Source: Acinetobacter haemolyticus CIP 64.3 = MTCC 9819
GTDB taxonomy: Bacteria; Pseudomonadota; Gammaproteobacteria; Pseudomonadales; Moraxellaceae
Assembly: GCF_000369065.1 (NCBI RefSeq)
Contig: NZ_KB849812.1
Location: forward strand, 440,804 to 504,803
Length of the DNA stretch: 64,000 nucleotides
Direction of reading: 5' to 3'
The notes under the pieces are model-generated. The model was given only the letters and a program-made list of their open reading frames with translations, did no database searches and had not been told where the DNA came from. The translations under genes and the position numbers were made by a program. Below, piece by piece: positions 1 through 9,422 of this stretch (within the stretch, counting starts at the first letter, position 1; each line of letters starts with the position of its first letter).

Positions 1-582
1 AATCAAAAAATCATCTTAAAGGGCATTGAACAATTAATTCAGCACTATCCTCTTTTAAATATTGAAATAGTTTGCGCACCACAGCAAGAATTAAAAGCAC
101 GCCTACAGAACAATGAAATTGATTTATATATTGCTTATAGCTCATCAAATATCGATATCAATCAACGTTTTCGACTATTAGGTGTTGAACAGTTTGTCGC
201 TGCCATTTCCCCTGAGCAAGCACAACAACTCAAGGCACAACATAAAAATGAACTCACCATGTTGTCTGAGTTTAGACAAATTATTGTCGCTAGTAAAAAT
301 TATCCTCTACCCGATCCTCGTATTTTGGTTTCTGATTCGTATTGGTACACTGATAATCTATCAATGGCAATTCATATGGTAGAACAAGGGATGGGTTGGG
401 GAAATTTTCCGCTTTCAGTCGTGTCGGAGCATTTTACCAAGCACAGTTTAGTGCGTTTAGAGTTTAGTGACACCACCAATGGACTGGATATGCCCATCCA
501 TGCCATTTGGGCCAGCTATAAACCCTTGAGTAAAACCATTCAACTGCTGATCGAGCTTTGGAGTAAAGAAATTTTTGAATAG
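1..582 (+). CDS. LysR-type regulator, C-terminal part (cut by window edge)
   Basis: The frame is open from the first base to TAG at 580-582, giving about 193 residues. Segments such as NEIDLYIAYSS and MVEQGMGWGNFPLSVVSEH look like the effector-binding domain of LysR-type transcriptional regulators. The N-terminal winged helix lies outside the window, so the target genes are unknown. A strong terminator follows within 10 bases. The family call rests on the overall pattern rather than a catalytic motif. Confidence 0.75.
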   Translation, partial: NQKIILKGIEQLIQHYPLLNIEIVCAPQQELKARLQNNEIDLYIAYSSSNIDINQRFRLLGVEQFVAAISPEQAQQLKAQHKNELTMLSEFRQIIVASKNYPLPDPRILVSDSYWYTDNLSMAIHMVEQGMGWGNFPLSVVSEHFTKHSLVRLEFSDTTNGLDMPIHAIWASYKPLSKTIQLLIELWSKEIFE

Positions 583-586
583 GCAT

Positions 587-618
587 AAAAAAAGCCCGAC
601 ATCCTGTCGGGCTTTTTT
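587..618 (+). terminator. Rho-independent terminator after LysR gene
   Basis: An A-run, the stem GCCCGACA / TGTCGGGC with loop TCC, and a T-run. It begins 5 bases after the LysR stop codon. The same hairpin recurs after the cold-shock gene at 1325-1355. Confidence 0.9.
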
Positions 619-730
619 CGTATTTCGTTTCTAGGTGCAACTCCTGTCGTACCTCACGTCCTGATGCTCAAACTTATTATTTTTGTTTTATGTTTTGGAA
701 CTTCCTGTTCCTGATGAGTTCATATTAGGC
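587..730 (+). repeat. Noncoding direct repeat, copy A
   Basis: The terminator hairpin and about 110 bases downstream of it are repeated nearly identically at 1325-1470. Shared blocks include CTCCTGTCGTACCTCACGTC and TTCCTGATGAGTTCATATTA. It has no coding frame. The block GGAACTTCCTGTTCC inside it can fold as a small hairpin. The two copies flank the cold-shock gene. Confidence 0.8.
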
Positions 731-1098
731 AATTTAAAGCAGTCTGAATATGGGATATTGTCCCTAATCACTGTAAGAAAAAGCGTACATTGTTCACGGC
801 GGAAAATAATTATTAGATCAGCTAAATTCACATAAAAACTTACACAGAACTTGATCATGAATATTGCAAAATATAAGAAAAATAAATATTACATATAAAA
901 AACTTGAATATTATTCAATTCCATGTATACTTAAGTTAACTAGAAAAAGTATAGTTTAGTAAATCTTCTTTAAGTATCGCAGTTTTAGTCATAATCCTTC
1001 GTTTTTTTAGATCTTAAGCTCAATTCTTTATCCTTTTTCAAAGTTATACATAGCCTCATTAAGCGGCTGAAAATTATTAAAATTTAGTAGGATATATT
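731..1098. other. AT-rich intergenic region and probable long 5' leader of csp
   Basis: No open frame here looks like a gene. The segment is very AT-rich. Long structured leaders are usual for cold-inducible csp genes, so part of it is probably transcribed as a leader; that is inference. AGTAGGA at about 1086-1092 is the likely ribosome binding site for the gene at 1099. Confidence 0.4.
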
Positions 1099-1308
1099 AT
1101 GTCTAATACAGTTACTGGTACAGTAAAGTGGTTTAACGAAACTAAAGGTTTTGGTTTCATTCAACAACAATCAGGTCCTGATGTGTTTGCTCACTTCAGC
1201 GAAATCGCAAATTCTGGTTTTAAAACCTTATATGAAGGTCAACAAGTTTCATTCAGCGTTGCTCAAGGTCAAAAAGGCCCAAATGCTGTGAACATTGTTC
1301 CTTTATAA
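1099..1308 (+). CDS. Cold-shock domain protein (CspA family)
   Basis: A 69-residue protein made of a single cold-shock (OB-fold) domain, the usual family length. The RNA-binding motifs are visible: KGFGFI (RNP1) and VFAHF (RNP2). Members bind single-stranded nucleic acid and act as RNA chaperones in the cytoplasm. The gene is monocistronic: it has a long AT-rich upstream region and a strong terminator 17 bases after the stop. Which csp paralogue this is cannot be decided from sequence alone. Confidence 0.95.
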   Translation: MSNTVTGTVKWFNETKGFGFIQQQSGPDVFAHFSEIANSGFKTLYEGQQVSFSVAQGQKGPNAVNIVPL

Positions 1309-1324
1309 TCGCTAAATAAGCATG

Positions 1325-1355
1325 AAAAAAGCCCGACATCCTGTCGGGCTTTTTC
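1325..1355 (+). terminator. Rho-independent terminator of csp
   Basis: Same GCCCGACA / TGTCGGGC stem and TCC loop as at 587-618, flanked by A- and T-runs. Confidence 0.9.
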
Positions 1356-1470
1356 GTATTTCGCACTTTAGGTATAACTCCTGTCGTACCTCACGTCCTG
1401 ATGCTCAAACTTATTATTTTTGTTTTGTGTTTTGGAACCTCCTGTTCCTGATGAGTTCATATTAGGTGAT
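1325..1470 (+). repeat. Noncoding direct repeat, copy B
   Basis: Second copy of the repeat starting at 587. The sequence stays close to copy A from the terminator to about 1467, then diverges. The rest of the gap to 1698 shows nothing recognisable. Confidence 0.8.
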
Positions 1471-1698
1471 TCGATTGGGGCTGAATATAGGTCATTGACT
1501 GGAATTGGTGTAGGAAATGGCTTACAAGAATAATACTCAAGAAACAAAACAAGATTGCTAACGAAAAATATCTTGTCTCATATTGTTCTTTCTAATTACT
1601 CTTGATGCTTTATAAAAACATAAGAATTTGATTTTTTATTAACTAAATTGTATTTTCCACACACAACGCCGATTATATTAGATAAGTAAAAATTAAAC

Positions 1699-2091
1699 TT
1701 ATTTCCAAAAAAGAAGTTTTTTAAAAAAACTTCTTTTTACTAGATGTTGATCAGATCTATTTTCAGTCATTGTTTTATCTTTAGTTTCAAAAATATTATT
1801 TATAAAAGAAAAACGTAATCCACTTTCAGTTATTAAGTTCCTAACTAAACTATCTTTATAAATATGAAAAATTATTTCTTCTTTAAGTAGCAATATTTCA
1901 ACTATTTTTTGATCGTCTATTCTGCCTATCATATGGTTATGTGATGAACTATATTGAAGGAATTTTACTCTGCAGATTTCATTTATTACTTGTTCTAATG
2001 TTGAATTTTCATAACATTCTAATTGTATCTCCAAAGGACCTAATTGGTCATCTTGGGAACAACAAGCTTCTCTTATAATATGGACTATCAT
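1699..2091 (-). CDS. Hypothetical protein, 130 aa
   Basis: Not recognised. A 130-residue, AT-rich gene beginning MIVHIIREACCS, with a basic and aromatic C-terminus (KRSFFKKLLFWK). No signal peptide or clear membrane segment. It is divergent from the next unknown gene at 2235, sharing a 143-base AT-rich gap. The pair lies between csp and psd and may be a small accessory insertion. It could be a species-limited orphan. Confidence 0.55.
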   Translation of the reverse strand: MIVHIIREACCSQDDQLGPLEIQLECYENSTLEQVINEICRVKFLQYSSSHNHMIGRIDDQKIVEILLLKEEIIFHIYKDSLVRNLITESGLRFSFINNIFETKDKTMTENRSDQHLVKRSFFKKLLFWK

Positions 2092-2234
2092 GATCTAAAG
2101 ACTCTTTAAGTTTTCATAAAATTAACATAATATGCCTTATACAATGTTAAATAATTAACTCTCTGACATTAGCTCATATATTTTTTTAATCCTAGATTCT
2201 GATATAGAATCAATATTTTATTGATATCAATTAT

Positions 2235-2645
2235 ATGAATATATTTAACATAAAAGATTTAATTGCCAAACATGCAATTATTTTTAGTTCTACAGATTCT
2301 GAAATATCTATCCATATTTTTATGGAGTCATTTATCTACAAAGATGAGATCGTAAGTCCAATAATTCGTTTAGATGATATTGACTTACCATCAACAAAAC
2401 TTTGCGATTTGGTTAATAAGTCTTTGAGTTTTAATCAAGGTGATTTAACGGGTTCTATATATTTAGGTGGGGTTCATCATCCTGTAGATGTAATAGGTCT
2501 GAGTTTTTTTCTAAGCAGGCAAAATAAATTAACTGTTCTAGTTAAAGGTCTTTACAACTTTGAGTATGAGGGGCTAGATGGCGTAGCTAATGAAGCATTT
2601 GTATTGAATACATTACTTAGTAGTTGCGATGTTAATGAAGACTAG
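2235..2645 (+). CDS. Hypothetical protein, 136 aa
   Basis: Not recognised. A 136-residue acidic protein beginning MNIFNIKDLIAKH and ending CDVNED, without signal peptide or membrane segments. Alternating hydrophobic stretches (for example KLTVLVKGLYNFEY) suggest a mostly beta fold. It has a weak ribosome binding site. It is divergent from the unknown gene at 1699-2091 and ends before a terminator shared with psd. Confidence 0.55.
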   Translation: MNIFNIKDLIAKHAIIFSSTDSEISIHIFMESFIYKDEIVSPIIRLDDIDLPSTKLCDLVNKSLSFNQGDLTGSIYLGGVHHPVDVIGLSFFLSRQNKLTVLVKGLYNFEYEGLDGVANEAFVLNTLLSSCDVNED

Positions 2646-2723
2646 CGAAATGAATAGGAGCTTTAATACTTATTTAATTCTTCTAAAATTAACATAAAAC
2701 AGCTTACCCGAAATACGTAAAAC

Positions 2724-2749
2724 AAAAAGCCCCTATTTCGGGGCTTTTT
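2724..2749. terminator. Bidirectional terminator between unknown gene and psd
   Basis: Stem AAAAAGCCCC / GGGGCTTTTT with loop TATTTC. A- and T-runs lie on both sides, so it can serve the + gene ending at 2645 and psd on the - strand. Confidence 0.85.
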
Positions 2750-2765
2750 AAAAATTACTGCTAAA

Positions 2766-3617
2766 TTAAACCGAATGACCTAAACGCTCACCCATCACCA
2801 CGGTCGAATTGGCTTTAAACTGCTCTTCCCAAACCATTTTATCTTTTTCAAATAAAACCACAGCAGTTGAGCCTAGATAGAAACGACCTAACTCAGCACC
2901 TTTATCCAACTGCATTTGATGATGTTGCAATTCAACACGACCCGTCGGTTTTACCTTACCTGTGGCAACTGTTTCAATCCCTGCAACAATCATTGCACCA
3001 ACCAACACCACTGCCATACGACCAAGCTCAGTGTCAAACAAACACACCATACGCTCATTACGCGCAAATAAACCCGGAACATTTTCAGCCGTGGTTTGGT
3101 TGACTGAGAACAACTCACCCGGAATATATAAAGTTTCGGTCAATGTACCTGCCAATGGCATATGCACACGATGATAATCTTTAGGTGACAAATAAACAGT
3201 TGCAAACTGCCCATCCACAAATGGTTTTGCTAGCTGTGGGTCGCCAATCAATTTCTCAACAGAAAAGCTTTGACCCTTCGCTTGGAAAATATCACCCGCT
3301 TCAATCTTACCGAGCTGTGAAATCGCACCATCCGCAGGACAAACAATACTATCGGCACGCTCATCTACACCACGTACACCTTGTTTCAAAGCACGTGTGA
3401 AAAACTCATTAAATGATTTATATTGATTTGGATTGGTTTGCTCGGCAATGCTCATATCAATGCCATATTTTGCTTTAAATGCCTGAATAACAGCAGTTTT
3501 CACCAAAACATTTTCACTTGCGGCAACCTTGCCAACCACACGGCTAAGTTGATGTTGCGGTACTAAATTTTGTGCTTTGATAAAAAGTTGTTTTTTTAAA
3601 TCTGCTGCGAAACTCAA
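2766..3617 (-). CDS. psd: Phosphatidylserine decarboxylase proenzyme
   Basis: Converts phosphatidylserine to phosphatidylethanolamine at the inner membrane. At 283 residues it has the usual bacterial type I length. The self-cleavage motif LGST, where Ser becomes the pyruvoyl group, lies in [14 protein letters not shown] near the C-terminus. [10 protein letters not shown] matches the family's conserved His region. The start overlaps the end of the upstream sulfurtransferase gene by 4 bases (ATGA), so the two are probably translationally coupled. Confidence 0.97.
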   Translation of the reverse strand: MSFAADLKKQLFIKAQNLVPQHQLSRVVGKVAASENVLVKTAVIQAFKAKYGIDMSIAEQTNPNQYKSFNEFFTRALKQGVRGVDERADSIVCPADGAISQLGKIEAGDIFQAKGQSFSVEKLIGDPQLAKPFVDGQFATVYLSPKDYHRVHMPLAGTLTETLYIPGELFSVNQTTAENVPGLFARNERMVCLFDTELGRMAVVLVGAMIVAGIETVATGKVKPTGRVELQHHQMQLDKGAELGRFYLGSTAVVLFEKDKMVWEEQFKANSTVVMGERLGHSV

Positions 3618-4462
3618 GATGGTGACTCCCCTGTAGTAATAGGACTATCGAGGCGATTGCCCCATTCACTCCACGCACCATCGTAGGCTCTCACTTGCCA
3701 ATCAAGCAATCTTGCTAAAATATATGCCAAACCAGAACGGTGATGTGACTGACAATACACCACTACAGGTTGTTGTAAATTAAAGCCGAGTTGCTCTAAA
3801 CGTTGTTGAGTGCGTTCAAGCGGGTGTAATTTTAGATGATTTTCACGATTAAGGGCAGTACTCCACTCAAAATGCAGTGCATTTGGGATGTGACCGCCGC
3901 GTCGCGCAGCTAACCGTAACCCTGTATATTCCTCATTACTACGACAATCCCATAGTTGAATATCACCTTGTTCGACTTGCGCCAATAACTCTTGATATTC
4001 AACTCTGTACTGCTGTACTGCGTTCAAGTCAACTTGCACTAATTCCTGAACAGGGCTAAAACGCTCAACTTCAGCACTTGTTGGAAGTCCAGCGCCTAAC
4101 CAAGCATGAATGCCACCATTGATCAGACTGGTTCGCGTAAAACCAAGGCAATGTAAATTCCAGATTAAACGCCCAGCCCAAGCACCGCCTTCATCATCAT
4201 AAACCACGACATGATGCTGAGGAGAAATATTTAGCTTTTCAATTAAAGCGCTTAAACCGTCATTATCTGGCAACACCCCATTGGCCTGCTCATTTTGAGC
4301 AACTAAATATTTAGGTTGCAAATGAATGGCATGCGGAATATGTAATTGTTCATAAACCGAGGCACGGCTTAGATCAACAACACGAATTAGCTCATGCCCT
4401 AAATAAGGAACAAGCTGTTCAGGCTCAATCAGTAAACCGAGTTTAAAATCAATATCAGTCAT
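3614..4462 (-). CDS. Sulfurtransferase with tandem rhodanese domains
   Basis: A 282-residue, two-domain rhodanese-like protein of the thiosulfate/3-mercaptopyruvate sulfurtransferase type. The N-terminal domain (about 15-130) is degenerate. The C-terminal domain (about 155-275) carries the active-site loop [12 protein letters not shown] with the sulfur-accepting Cys. The first gene of a two-gene operon with psd. The loop differs from the CG[ST]GVT loop of classical mercaptopyruvate enzymes, so the physiological donor is unclear. Confidence 0.85.
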   Translation of the reverse strand: MTDIDFKLGLLIEPEQLVPYLGHELIRVVDLSRASVYEQLHIPHAIHLQPKYLVAQNEQANGVLPDNDGLSALIEKLNISPQHHVVVYDDEGGAWAGRLIWNLHCLGFTRTSLINGGIHAWLGAGLPTSAEVERFSPVQELVQVDLNAVQQYRVEYQELLAQVEQGDIQLWDCRSNEEYTGLRLAARRGGHIPNALHFEWSTALNRENHLKLHPLERTQQRLEQLGFNLQQPVVVYCQSHHRSGLAYILARLLDWQVRAYDGAWSEWGNRLDSPITTGESPS

Positions 4463-4842
4463 TGTTATGCGCTTGTGTCATCACATCATGTTTGATTTTA
4501 GCATAGCTCACTTTTTATCTTTGCTCGATTTTTTGCATTCATTTAGCAGAAAAGGAGATATACAGATAAATGAATGTCCATAAAACGCGTCAAATTTAAT
4601 ATGACCTATCGCATGTAATAGGATACTCGCAAACGTCATCCACAACCTGCGCAATATTTACAAGATATTGTTTCTGCGAAAGATAAAATAGTAGAAGGAA
4701 ATGAACAGGTTTTGTGGATGACAATGGTTTTGCCTACTTTTCCCGAAAGAAAAGTAGGTCGAACCGAAGGTTTATCCAGATATTTCAATAATGCTCTGTA
4801 AGATACCGTGATCACTACTCTCTAAATCAGTTAGCTTAAAGA
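4463..4842. other. Intergenic region with two inverted repeats
   Basis: No gene is visible. CATCCACAACCTG (about 4638) pairs with CAGGTTTTGTGGATG (about 4708), with two extra bases in one arm. CCTACTTTTC pairs with GAAAAGTAGG at about 4733-4758 with a short loop. The rest looks unstructured. It may be a degenerate repeat or the remains of a mobile sequence. Confidence 0.5.
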
Positions 4843-6051
4843 CTAGCTTTCATTTTCCTCAATCTCAAACACCTGACGCAAATACGCCAAAAATGTTTCA
4901 TTATCAGTCATGGTTTTACCAGAACTATCCGAAATCTTTGCGACAGATTGACGATTGCACTCGACCAACTTCAACACAATATTCAGCGGTGTCTGTCCCA
5001 TATCATTGGTCAGATTAGTTCCGATCCCAAAACTCACCTGAAAGCGATCTTTAAAATATTGATGTAATGCCCAAGCTTTCTCTAAATTCAACCCATCACT
5101 AAAGGTCAACATTTTGGTTTTACTATCGATTTTCAACTTACGGTAATGCGCATAGGCTTTATCGCCCCATTCGTAAGGATCACCACTATCATGCCGTAAA
5201 CCATCGAATAATTTGGCAAAATACAGGTCAAAATCGCGTAAGAATGCATCCATACCGACCACATCAGTCAAAGCAATCCCTAAATCACCTCGGTATTCTT
5301 GTACCCATGCTTCTAAGGCGGCTTTCTGAAAATTCCTCAATCGCACATCAAGTGCCTGAAAAGCCTGTAAAAACTCGTGTGCCATCGTCCCAATTGGGCT
5401 AATCCCTAATTCTTTGGCAAGCAATACATTACTGGTACCACGAAATACTTTCGGCGCAGCTGTATGAAAAGCCTGTACCACATGTTTTTGCCAATCAAAA
5501 CTATAACGGCGACGTGTACCAAAGTCTGAAACCAAAAACGGTGGTTCATTATCTTGTTGCTCTTGGGCATATTGTTGTAGTTGAACCAGTTTCTGCTGGA
5601 GTCGACGTTCACCCTCCTCCAACACAGCATCCGTACGGATACGGCTGAAGTACAACTCATTCACGATGGCCAAGACGAAGATCTCAAACATCATCGCCTG
5701 TACCATCGGCCCCTCGATACGAATATCTAACCGCCCTGCCTCATCAATACTGGCTTTGATAAAACGACGCTTGAGTTGGAATAATTCTAAATAATCGACA
5801 AAATCGCTTTTGATAAAACGCAATGAACGTAAGTATTGCAGTTCATCTTCTTTAAACTTTAAGTCACATAATAGATCAAGCTGATGATTTAACTCAGGCA
5901 AGATCTCCGATAAAGGATAAAGGGTGTCGTCTAAATTTCGACAACGGAATAAATAAACACTATGCGTTTGCGGAAACTGATGTAATACCACTTGTAACAT
6001 AGTGAATTTATATAAGTCGGTATCCAGTAATGATCGAACAATGGCAGACAT
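4843..6051 (-). CDS. pncB: Nicotinate phosphoribosyltransferase
   Basis: Makes nicotinate mononucleotide from nicotinate and PRPP with ATP hydrolysis, in the Preiss-Handler route to NAD. At 402 residues it is close to E. coli PncB. Visible family motifs are [26 protein letters not shown] followed by TMAHEF (containing the phosphorylated His), and [12 protein letters not shown]. It appears to be transcribed alone. A nicotinamidase gene at 46608-47267 supplies the preceding step. Confidence 0.96.
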   Translation of the reverse strand: MSAIVRSLLDTDLYKFTMLQVVLHQFPQTHSVYLFRCRNLDDTLYPLSEILPELNHQLDLLCDLKFKEDELQYLRSLRFIKSDFVDYLELFQLKRRFIKASIDEAGRLDIRIEGPMVQAMMFEIFVLAIVNELYFSRIRTDAVLEEGERRLQQKLVQLQQYAQEQQDNEPPFLVSDFGTRRRYSFDWQKHVVQAFHTAAPKVFRGTSNVLLAKELGISPIGTMAHEFLQAFQALDVRLRNFQKAALEAWVQEYRGDLGIALTDVVGMDAFLRDFDLYFAKLFDGLRHDSGDPYEWGDKAYAHYRKLKIDSKTKMLTFSDGLNLEKAWALHQYFKDRFQVSFGIGTNLTNDMGQTPLNIVLKLVECNRQSVAKISDSSGKTMTDNETFLAYLRQVFEIEENES

Positions 6052-6204
6052 AGATGATGGTTTTAACCAATTTTTATAAGATATGTTTTGTTATACAACT
6101 AAATGCTTCTTATTGAATAGTAGACTTTTGCTGCACGGCTCAATTTTAACCCATGTCTCTGTTAAACTTAGCGCTTCTCTTTCATTCATCATTCAAATTT
6201 ATTT

Positions 6205-6645
6205 ATGCGTGCACTAATTCAGCGAGTTCTCGAAGCCAAAGTTGTGGTTGACGGTCAAACAACTGGTGAAATTGAAAAAGGATTATTGGTTTTCTTAGGT
6301 TTAGGCAAAGAAGATAACTTAGAAAAAGGTCAAAAACTGATAGATAAAATTTTAAAATATCGAGTTTTTGATGATGAGCAAGGCAAAATGGGCTGGAATG
6401 TGAGCCAAGCCAATGGTGGAATTTTATTGGTTTCCCAGTTTACCTTAATGGCCCAAACGCAAAAAGGTTTACGACCAGACTTTGGTCCTGCAATGCCCCC
6501 TAATGACGCAAAAGCGCTGTATGAACAATTGGTTGAGTATACTCAACAACAATTTCAAAATGTACAAACGGGTATTTTTGCCGCAGATATGAAAGTGCAC
6601 TTAGTTAATGATGGCCCTGTGACCTTTCAGCTTGAAATCGAATAA
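6205..6645 (+). CDS. dtd: D-aminoacyl-tRNA deacylase
   Basis: Hydrolyses D-aminoacyl-tRNAs and mischarged Gly-tRNA(Ala). A full-length 146-residue Dtd. Visible motifs are SQFTLMA (active-site Ser-Gln and Thr) and NDGPVTFQLE, which contains the Gly-cisPro chirality-checking motif. It is divergent from pncB and followed by a shared terminator hairpin. Confidence 0.96.
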   Translation: MRALIQRVLEAKVVVDGQTTGEIEKGLLVFLGLGKEDNLEKGQKLIDKILKYRVFDDEQGKMGWNVSQANGGILLVSQFTLMAQTQKGLRPDFGPAMPPNDAKALYEQLVEYTQQQFQNVQTGIFAADMKVHLVNDGPVTFQLEIE

Positions 6646-6656
6646 AATAACGCAAT

Positions 6657-6742
6657 AAAAAACTCCCTTTTATAAGCTGCACCCTTCAAATTAGACTAAA
6701 AGCGTCCAACTTTCGAAGTGCAGTTCATTTAGGGAGTTTTTC
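6657..6742. terminator. Long hairpin between dtd and SCP2 gene
   Basis: Outer stem AAAAACTCCCT (6658-6668) pairs with AGGGAGTTTTT (6731-6741) and lies between convergent genes, as expected of a bidirectional terminator. Nested inside is an imperfect inverted repeat from TGCACCCTTC (6678) to GAAGTGCA (ends 6722), whose arms resemble ends of an IS3-type element. Confidence 0.7.
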
Positions 6743-6750
6743 GAATCGGT

Positions 6751-7230
6751 TTATTTACCCGTTTTTTCTTTAATAAATGCACGTGCTTGGCGAATTTTTT
6801 CTTTCACAGGTTTTGGTACTTTTGGTGGAATCAATTTAGCGGCTTGGTTGAACCAAACCAACAGGCTAAAGTCACCTTCCATTTTGATGCTGCCATCTTG
6901 CATACCCGTCATAAATGCCGTTGGATCACCTTTTAATAAGGTTTTCACGCCCTGCTCACTTGATGCAAACTGTAAAATAAAATCAGCTTGTTCTGGGCTA
7001 CCAGCAACTGTTTCAATCTTGCCACGATTAACTAGAATCTGGCGAGCCATGCCTAAATCGGTGCCAATTTGAATACGGAATTCACGGTCATGAACTAACT
7101 CAATAAACTTCGGGCTAGTACGTGCCAATTGCTTCATACGTAACGCCAAACCTGCCACCAATAAATCAAGCGGATCTGTGCTTACATCAACGATAGGTAA
7201 CTTAACCACTGGTAAAGAAGAAAGCTTCAT
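6751..7230 (-). CDS. SCP2 sterol-binding domain protein
   Basis: About 159 residues from MKLSSLPVVKLPIV. I prefer this ATG to an upstream GTG that would add 18 residues. The body resembles the SCP2/UbiJ-type lipid-binding fold: EFRIQIGTDLGMARQILVNRG, then LLKGDPTAFMTGMQDGSIKMEGDFSLL. A role in lipid or ubiquinone-precursor binding is family-level inference. It ends convergently with dtd. No catalytic residues are expected. Confidence 0.75.
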   Translation of the reverse strand: MKLSSLPVVKLPIVDVSTDPLDLLVAGLALRMKQLARTSPKFIELVHDREFRIQIGTDLGMARQILVNRGKIETVAGSPEQADFILQFASSEQGVKTLLKGDPTAFMTGMQDGSIKMEGDFSLLVWFNQAAKLIPPKVPKPVKEKIRQARAFIKEKTGK

Positions 7231-7321
7231 GACATTTATGCCTACAGTATTATGATGAAAATTAAGACAACCGTATCCTAGCACAATTGTAGATCAGACA
7301 GCCAAAGCTTTGTCACAGAAT

Positions 7322-7354
7322 GCAACAAAGGCATGCTGAGCATGCCTTTGTTGC
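7322..7354. terminator. 33-base near-perfect palindrome
   Basis: GCAACAAAGGCATGC pairs with GCATGCCTTTGTTGC around a TGA loop. It follows the stop of the - strand gene at 7373. No T-run follows on either side, so it may be a stem-type mRNA end or a protein-binding palindrome rather than a classical terminator. Confidence 0.55.
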
Positions 7355-7372
7355 GATTCGAATTATTATAAA

Positions 7373-7708
7373 TTATCGGCTAGAACATTGTTGCTGATCA
7401 TCCTTGTATACAGGTGTATGTTCAATATATTGACGATTTGCCAGCTGTTTTTGTGCTTGTTTGTCTTCACGTAAAAGAATGAATGTAACCGTTACCATCG
7501 CAAGGCTTAAAGCAGTCAGATAACTATAGGCGACTGATATATCGAAGATCGTTTGTACTCCAAAACGTACGACTTCTAACAGTCCCCAGCAGAGCATACC
7601 CGCCAACATAAAACCTAACCAACGACGATAAGGAGAAAAGAAAACAGCAATAACTGCGACAGCGATTAAGCCAAATCCAACCCACATGGTGAAATTCGCT
7701 GCTTCCAT
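7373..7708 (-). CDS. Small inner-membrane protein, 111 aa
   Basis: Family not recognised. Three hydrophobic segments (about 6-25, 30-50 and 58-80) are followed by a charged, Gln-rich cytoplasmic-type tail. A strong GGAGG lies 8 bases before ATG, which fixes the start; a longer frame in another phase is a shadow. It is monocistronic, with a palindrome after the stop. Confidence 0.65.
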   Translation of the reverse strand: MEAANFTMWVGFGLIAVAVIAVFFSPYRRWLGFMLAGMLCWGLLEVVRFGVQTIFDISVAYSYLTALSLAMVTVTFILLREDKQAQKQLANRQYIEHTPVYKDDQQQCSSR

Positions 7709-8067
7709 AGGAACCTCCGTCTTTAAAGGGATGGTCTGTGTCTTGCGCAGACCTCATCATAATTGTTCTGTAATCTCTAACAGTACTACGTATTGCATTT
7801 GCGTCTTTATGCATTATGGAGGGTTTTTTTTAGAAAAAAAGAGCTTGAAATTAGCCTTACGACACAAGCTGTCGCAATATGCTTTTGTCATTACATTTTT
7901 TAAAATTACAAAAGTCCTGAATCTCCATATAGCATCAATTGCGGCGTGTCATTACAAAAAACTATCGCTATTTTTTAGCTCAAAAAAACTTTTTTTCGAA
8001 TTTTTTTATCGTTGTTTTTCTATACATTTAGACATAATTATGACCAAATCATGACGCATCAAAAATG
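7709..8067. other. AT-rich intergenic region
   Basis: Contains long homopolymer A and T runs (for example 7826-7845 and 7985-8006) and probably the promoter of the membrane protein gene. No credible gene or RNA family was recognised. Confidence 0.4.
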
Positions 8068-8097
8068 AACAATGCCGCTTTAAAAAGCGGCATTGTT
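8068..8097 (-). terminator. Terminator of serB
   Basis: AACAATGCCGCTTT pairs with AAAGCGGCATTGTT over 14 bases, 19 bases beyond the serB stop on the - strand. A short T-run follows in that direction. Confidence 0.85.
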
Positions 8098-8115
8098 GAA
8101 GCATAGAATCGCGAT

Positions 8116-9336
8116 TTAAGCGCGATTTAAGTCTTTATCGTGCATACCTAGTAGATACAGTACACCATCTAAACCTACACTTGAGATTGCTTGATTGGCA
8201 TTTTGACGCACTAAAGGTTTAGCTCGGAAAGCAACACCTAATCCAGCAATCGACAACATTGGCAAATCATTGGCCCCATCACCGACGGCCATTGCTTGCT
8301 CAAGTGAAATTCCCATTCTTTCTGCCAGTTGACGTAACAATTCAGCTTTACGCGCACCATCAACGATCGCGCCTTTTACCTCACCTGTCACCACACCATC
8401 TTCGACATCCAGAATATTGGCGTGTACTTCATCAATCCCGAGTTTGGCTTGCAAATATTCAGCAAAATATTGAAAACCACCCGATAAAATAGCCGTTTTA
8501 TAGCCTAGTGCTTTTAGCGTTGAAATCAAACGTTCAGCGCCTTCTGTCACGGTTAAACGCTCTGCGATTTTCGGTAAAACTGAAGCATCTAGGCCTTTTA
8601 GCAACGCCACACGTGCACGGAAACTTTGTTGAAAATCAAGCTCACCTTGCATCGCACGCTCTGTGATTTCAGCAACTTGCTCGCCTACACCTGCTTCTAA
8701 TGCAAGCTCATCAATCACTTCTTGTTCAATCAAGGTTGAGTCCATATCGAAACAGACTAAACGGCGATTACGACGGTAAGCATTATCTTCTTGTACGGCG
8801 ACATCAATATTCAACTCACCAGACAAACTTAAACAAGCAGCACGCATCGCTTGTGCATCGAGCATCTGCCCGCTTAGACCAAATTGTACACAAGCTCGAC
8901 GTGGGAATGGGCTTTCTTCATCTAACCCTAAACGTCCCGACAAGCGTGTAACCGTTTCAATATTAAAGCCTTGACTCGACACAATTCGGGTAACAGCTTG
9001 CAAGTGTTCTGCGGTCAACTCTGGCGCAAGCGCAGTCACAATATAGCGTGTACGCCCCCCTTCACTCACCCATTGATCATATTCTGCGTTGGAGATTGGT
9101 TTAAATCGCACAGTGAGACCAATATCATGTGCTAAAATCAAAATCTCTTTCATTGCCAATGCTGTTGCAGTCTCATTATCCGAAGCCACAACGATCCCAA
9201 GGGTCAGTTGATTATGGATAACAGCCTGACCAACATCGAGTATTTGCAAAGAATGTACGGAGAGTACCTGCATTAATCGAGTAAACTGATTCGGTTGATC
9301 TGGTCCTAGAAAGGATATAAGAATGATTTCTCGCAT
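8116..9336 (-). CDS. serB: Phosphoserine phosphatase
   Basis: Last step of serine synthesis, phosphoserine to serine. About 406 residues from MREIILISFLGPDQ. The N-terminal half has tandem ACT-like regulatory domains. The C-terminal half is a HAD phosphatase with CFDMDSTLIEQEVIDELA (nucleophile Asp), a conserved Ser in AILSGGF, and AVGDGANDLPML (metal-binding Asp). An upstream ATG would add 15 residues but lacks family similarity. It is divergent from the SMP-like gene, as serB and smp are neighbours in enterobacteria. Confidence 0.95.
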   Translation of the reverse strand: MREIILISFLGPDQPNQFTRLMQVLSVHSLQILDVGQAVIHNQLTLGIVVASDNETATALAMKEILILAHDIGLTVRFKPISNAEYDQWVSEGGRTRYIVTALAPELTAEHLQAVTRIVSSQGFNIETVTRLSGRLGLDEESPFPRRACVQFGLSGQMLDAQAMRAACLSLSGELNIDVAVQEDNAYRRNRRLVCFDMDSTLIEQEVIDELALEAGVGEQVAEITERAMQGELDFQQSFRARVALLKGLDASVLPKIAERLTVTEGAERLISTLKALGYKTAILSGGFQYFAEYLQAKLGIDEVHANILDVEDGVVTGEVKGAIVDGARKAELLRQLAERMGISLEQAMAVGDGANDLPMLSIAGLGVAFRAKPLVRQNANQAISSVGLDGVLYLLGMHDKDLNRA

Positions 9337-9422
9337 GAATTGACTCGTGTTTGAGCGACAACTATTGTGTGTAAGAATCATAACATAACCGAACCTAAAT
9401 CTATTTACCTTGGAAGTTTAAC

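Noticed and set aside
5406..5660. 84-aa frame inside pncB on the same strand
   Set aside because: It is a shadow frame of a well-supported enzyme gene with no family match.
7524..7814. 96-aa frame on the - strand overlapping the small membrane protein
   Set aside because: It is in another phase of the 7373-7708 gene, which has a strong ribosome binding site and membrane-protein composition.
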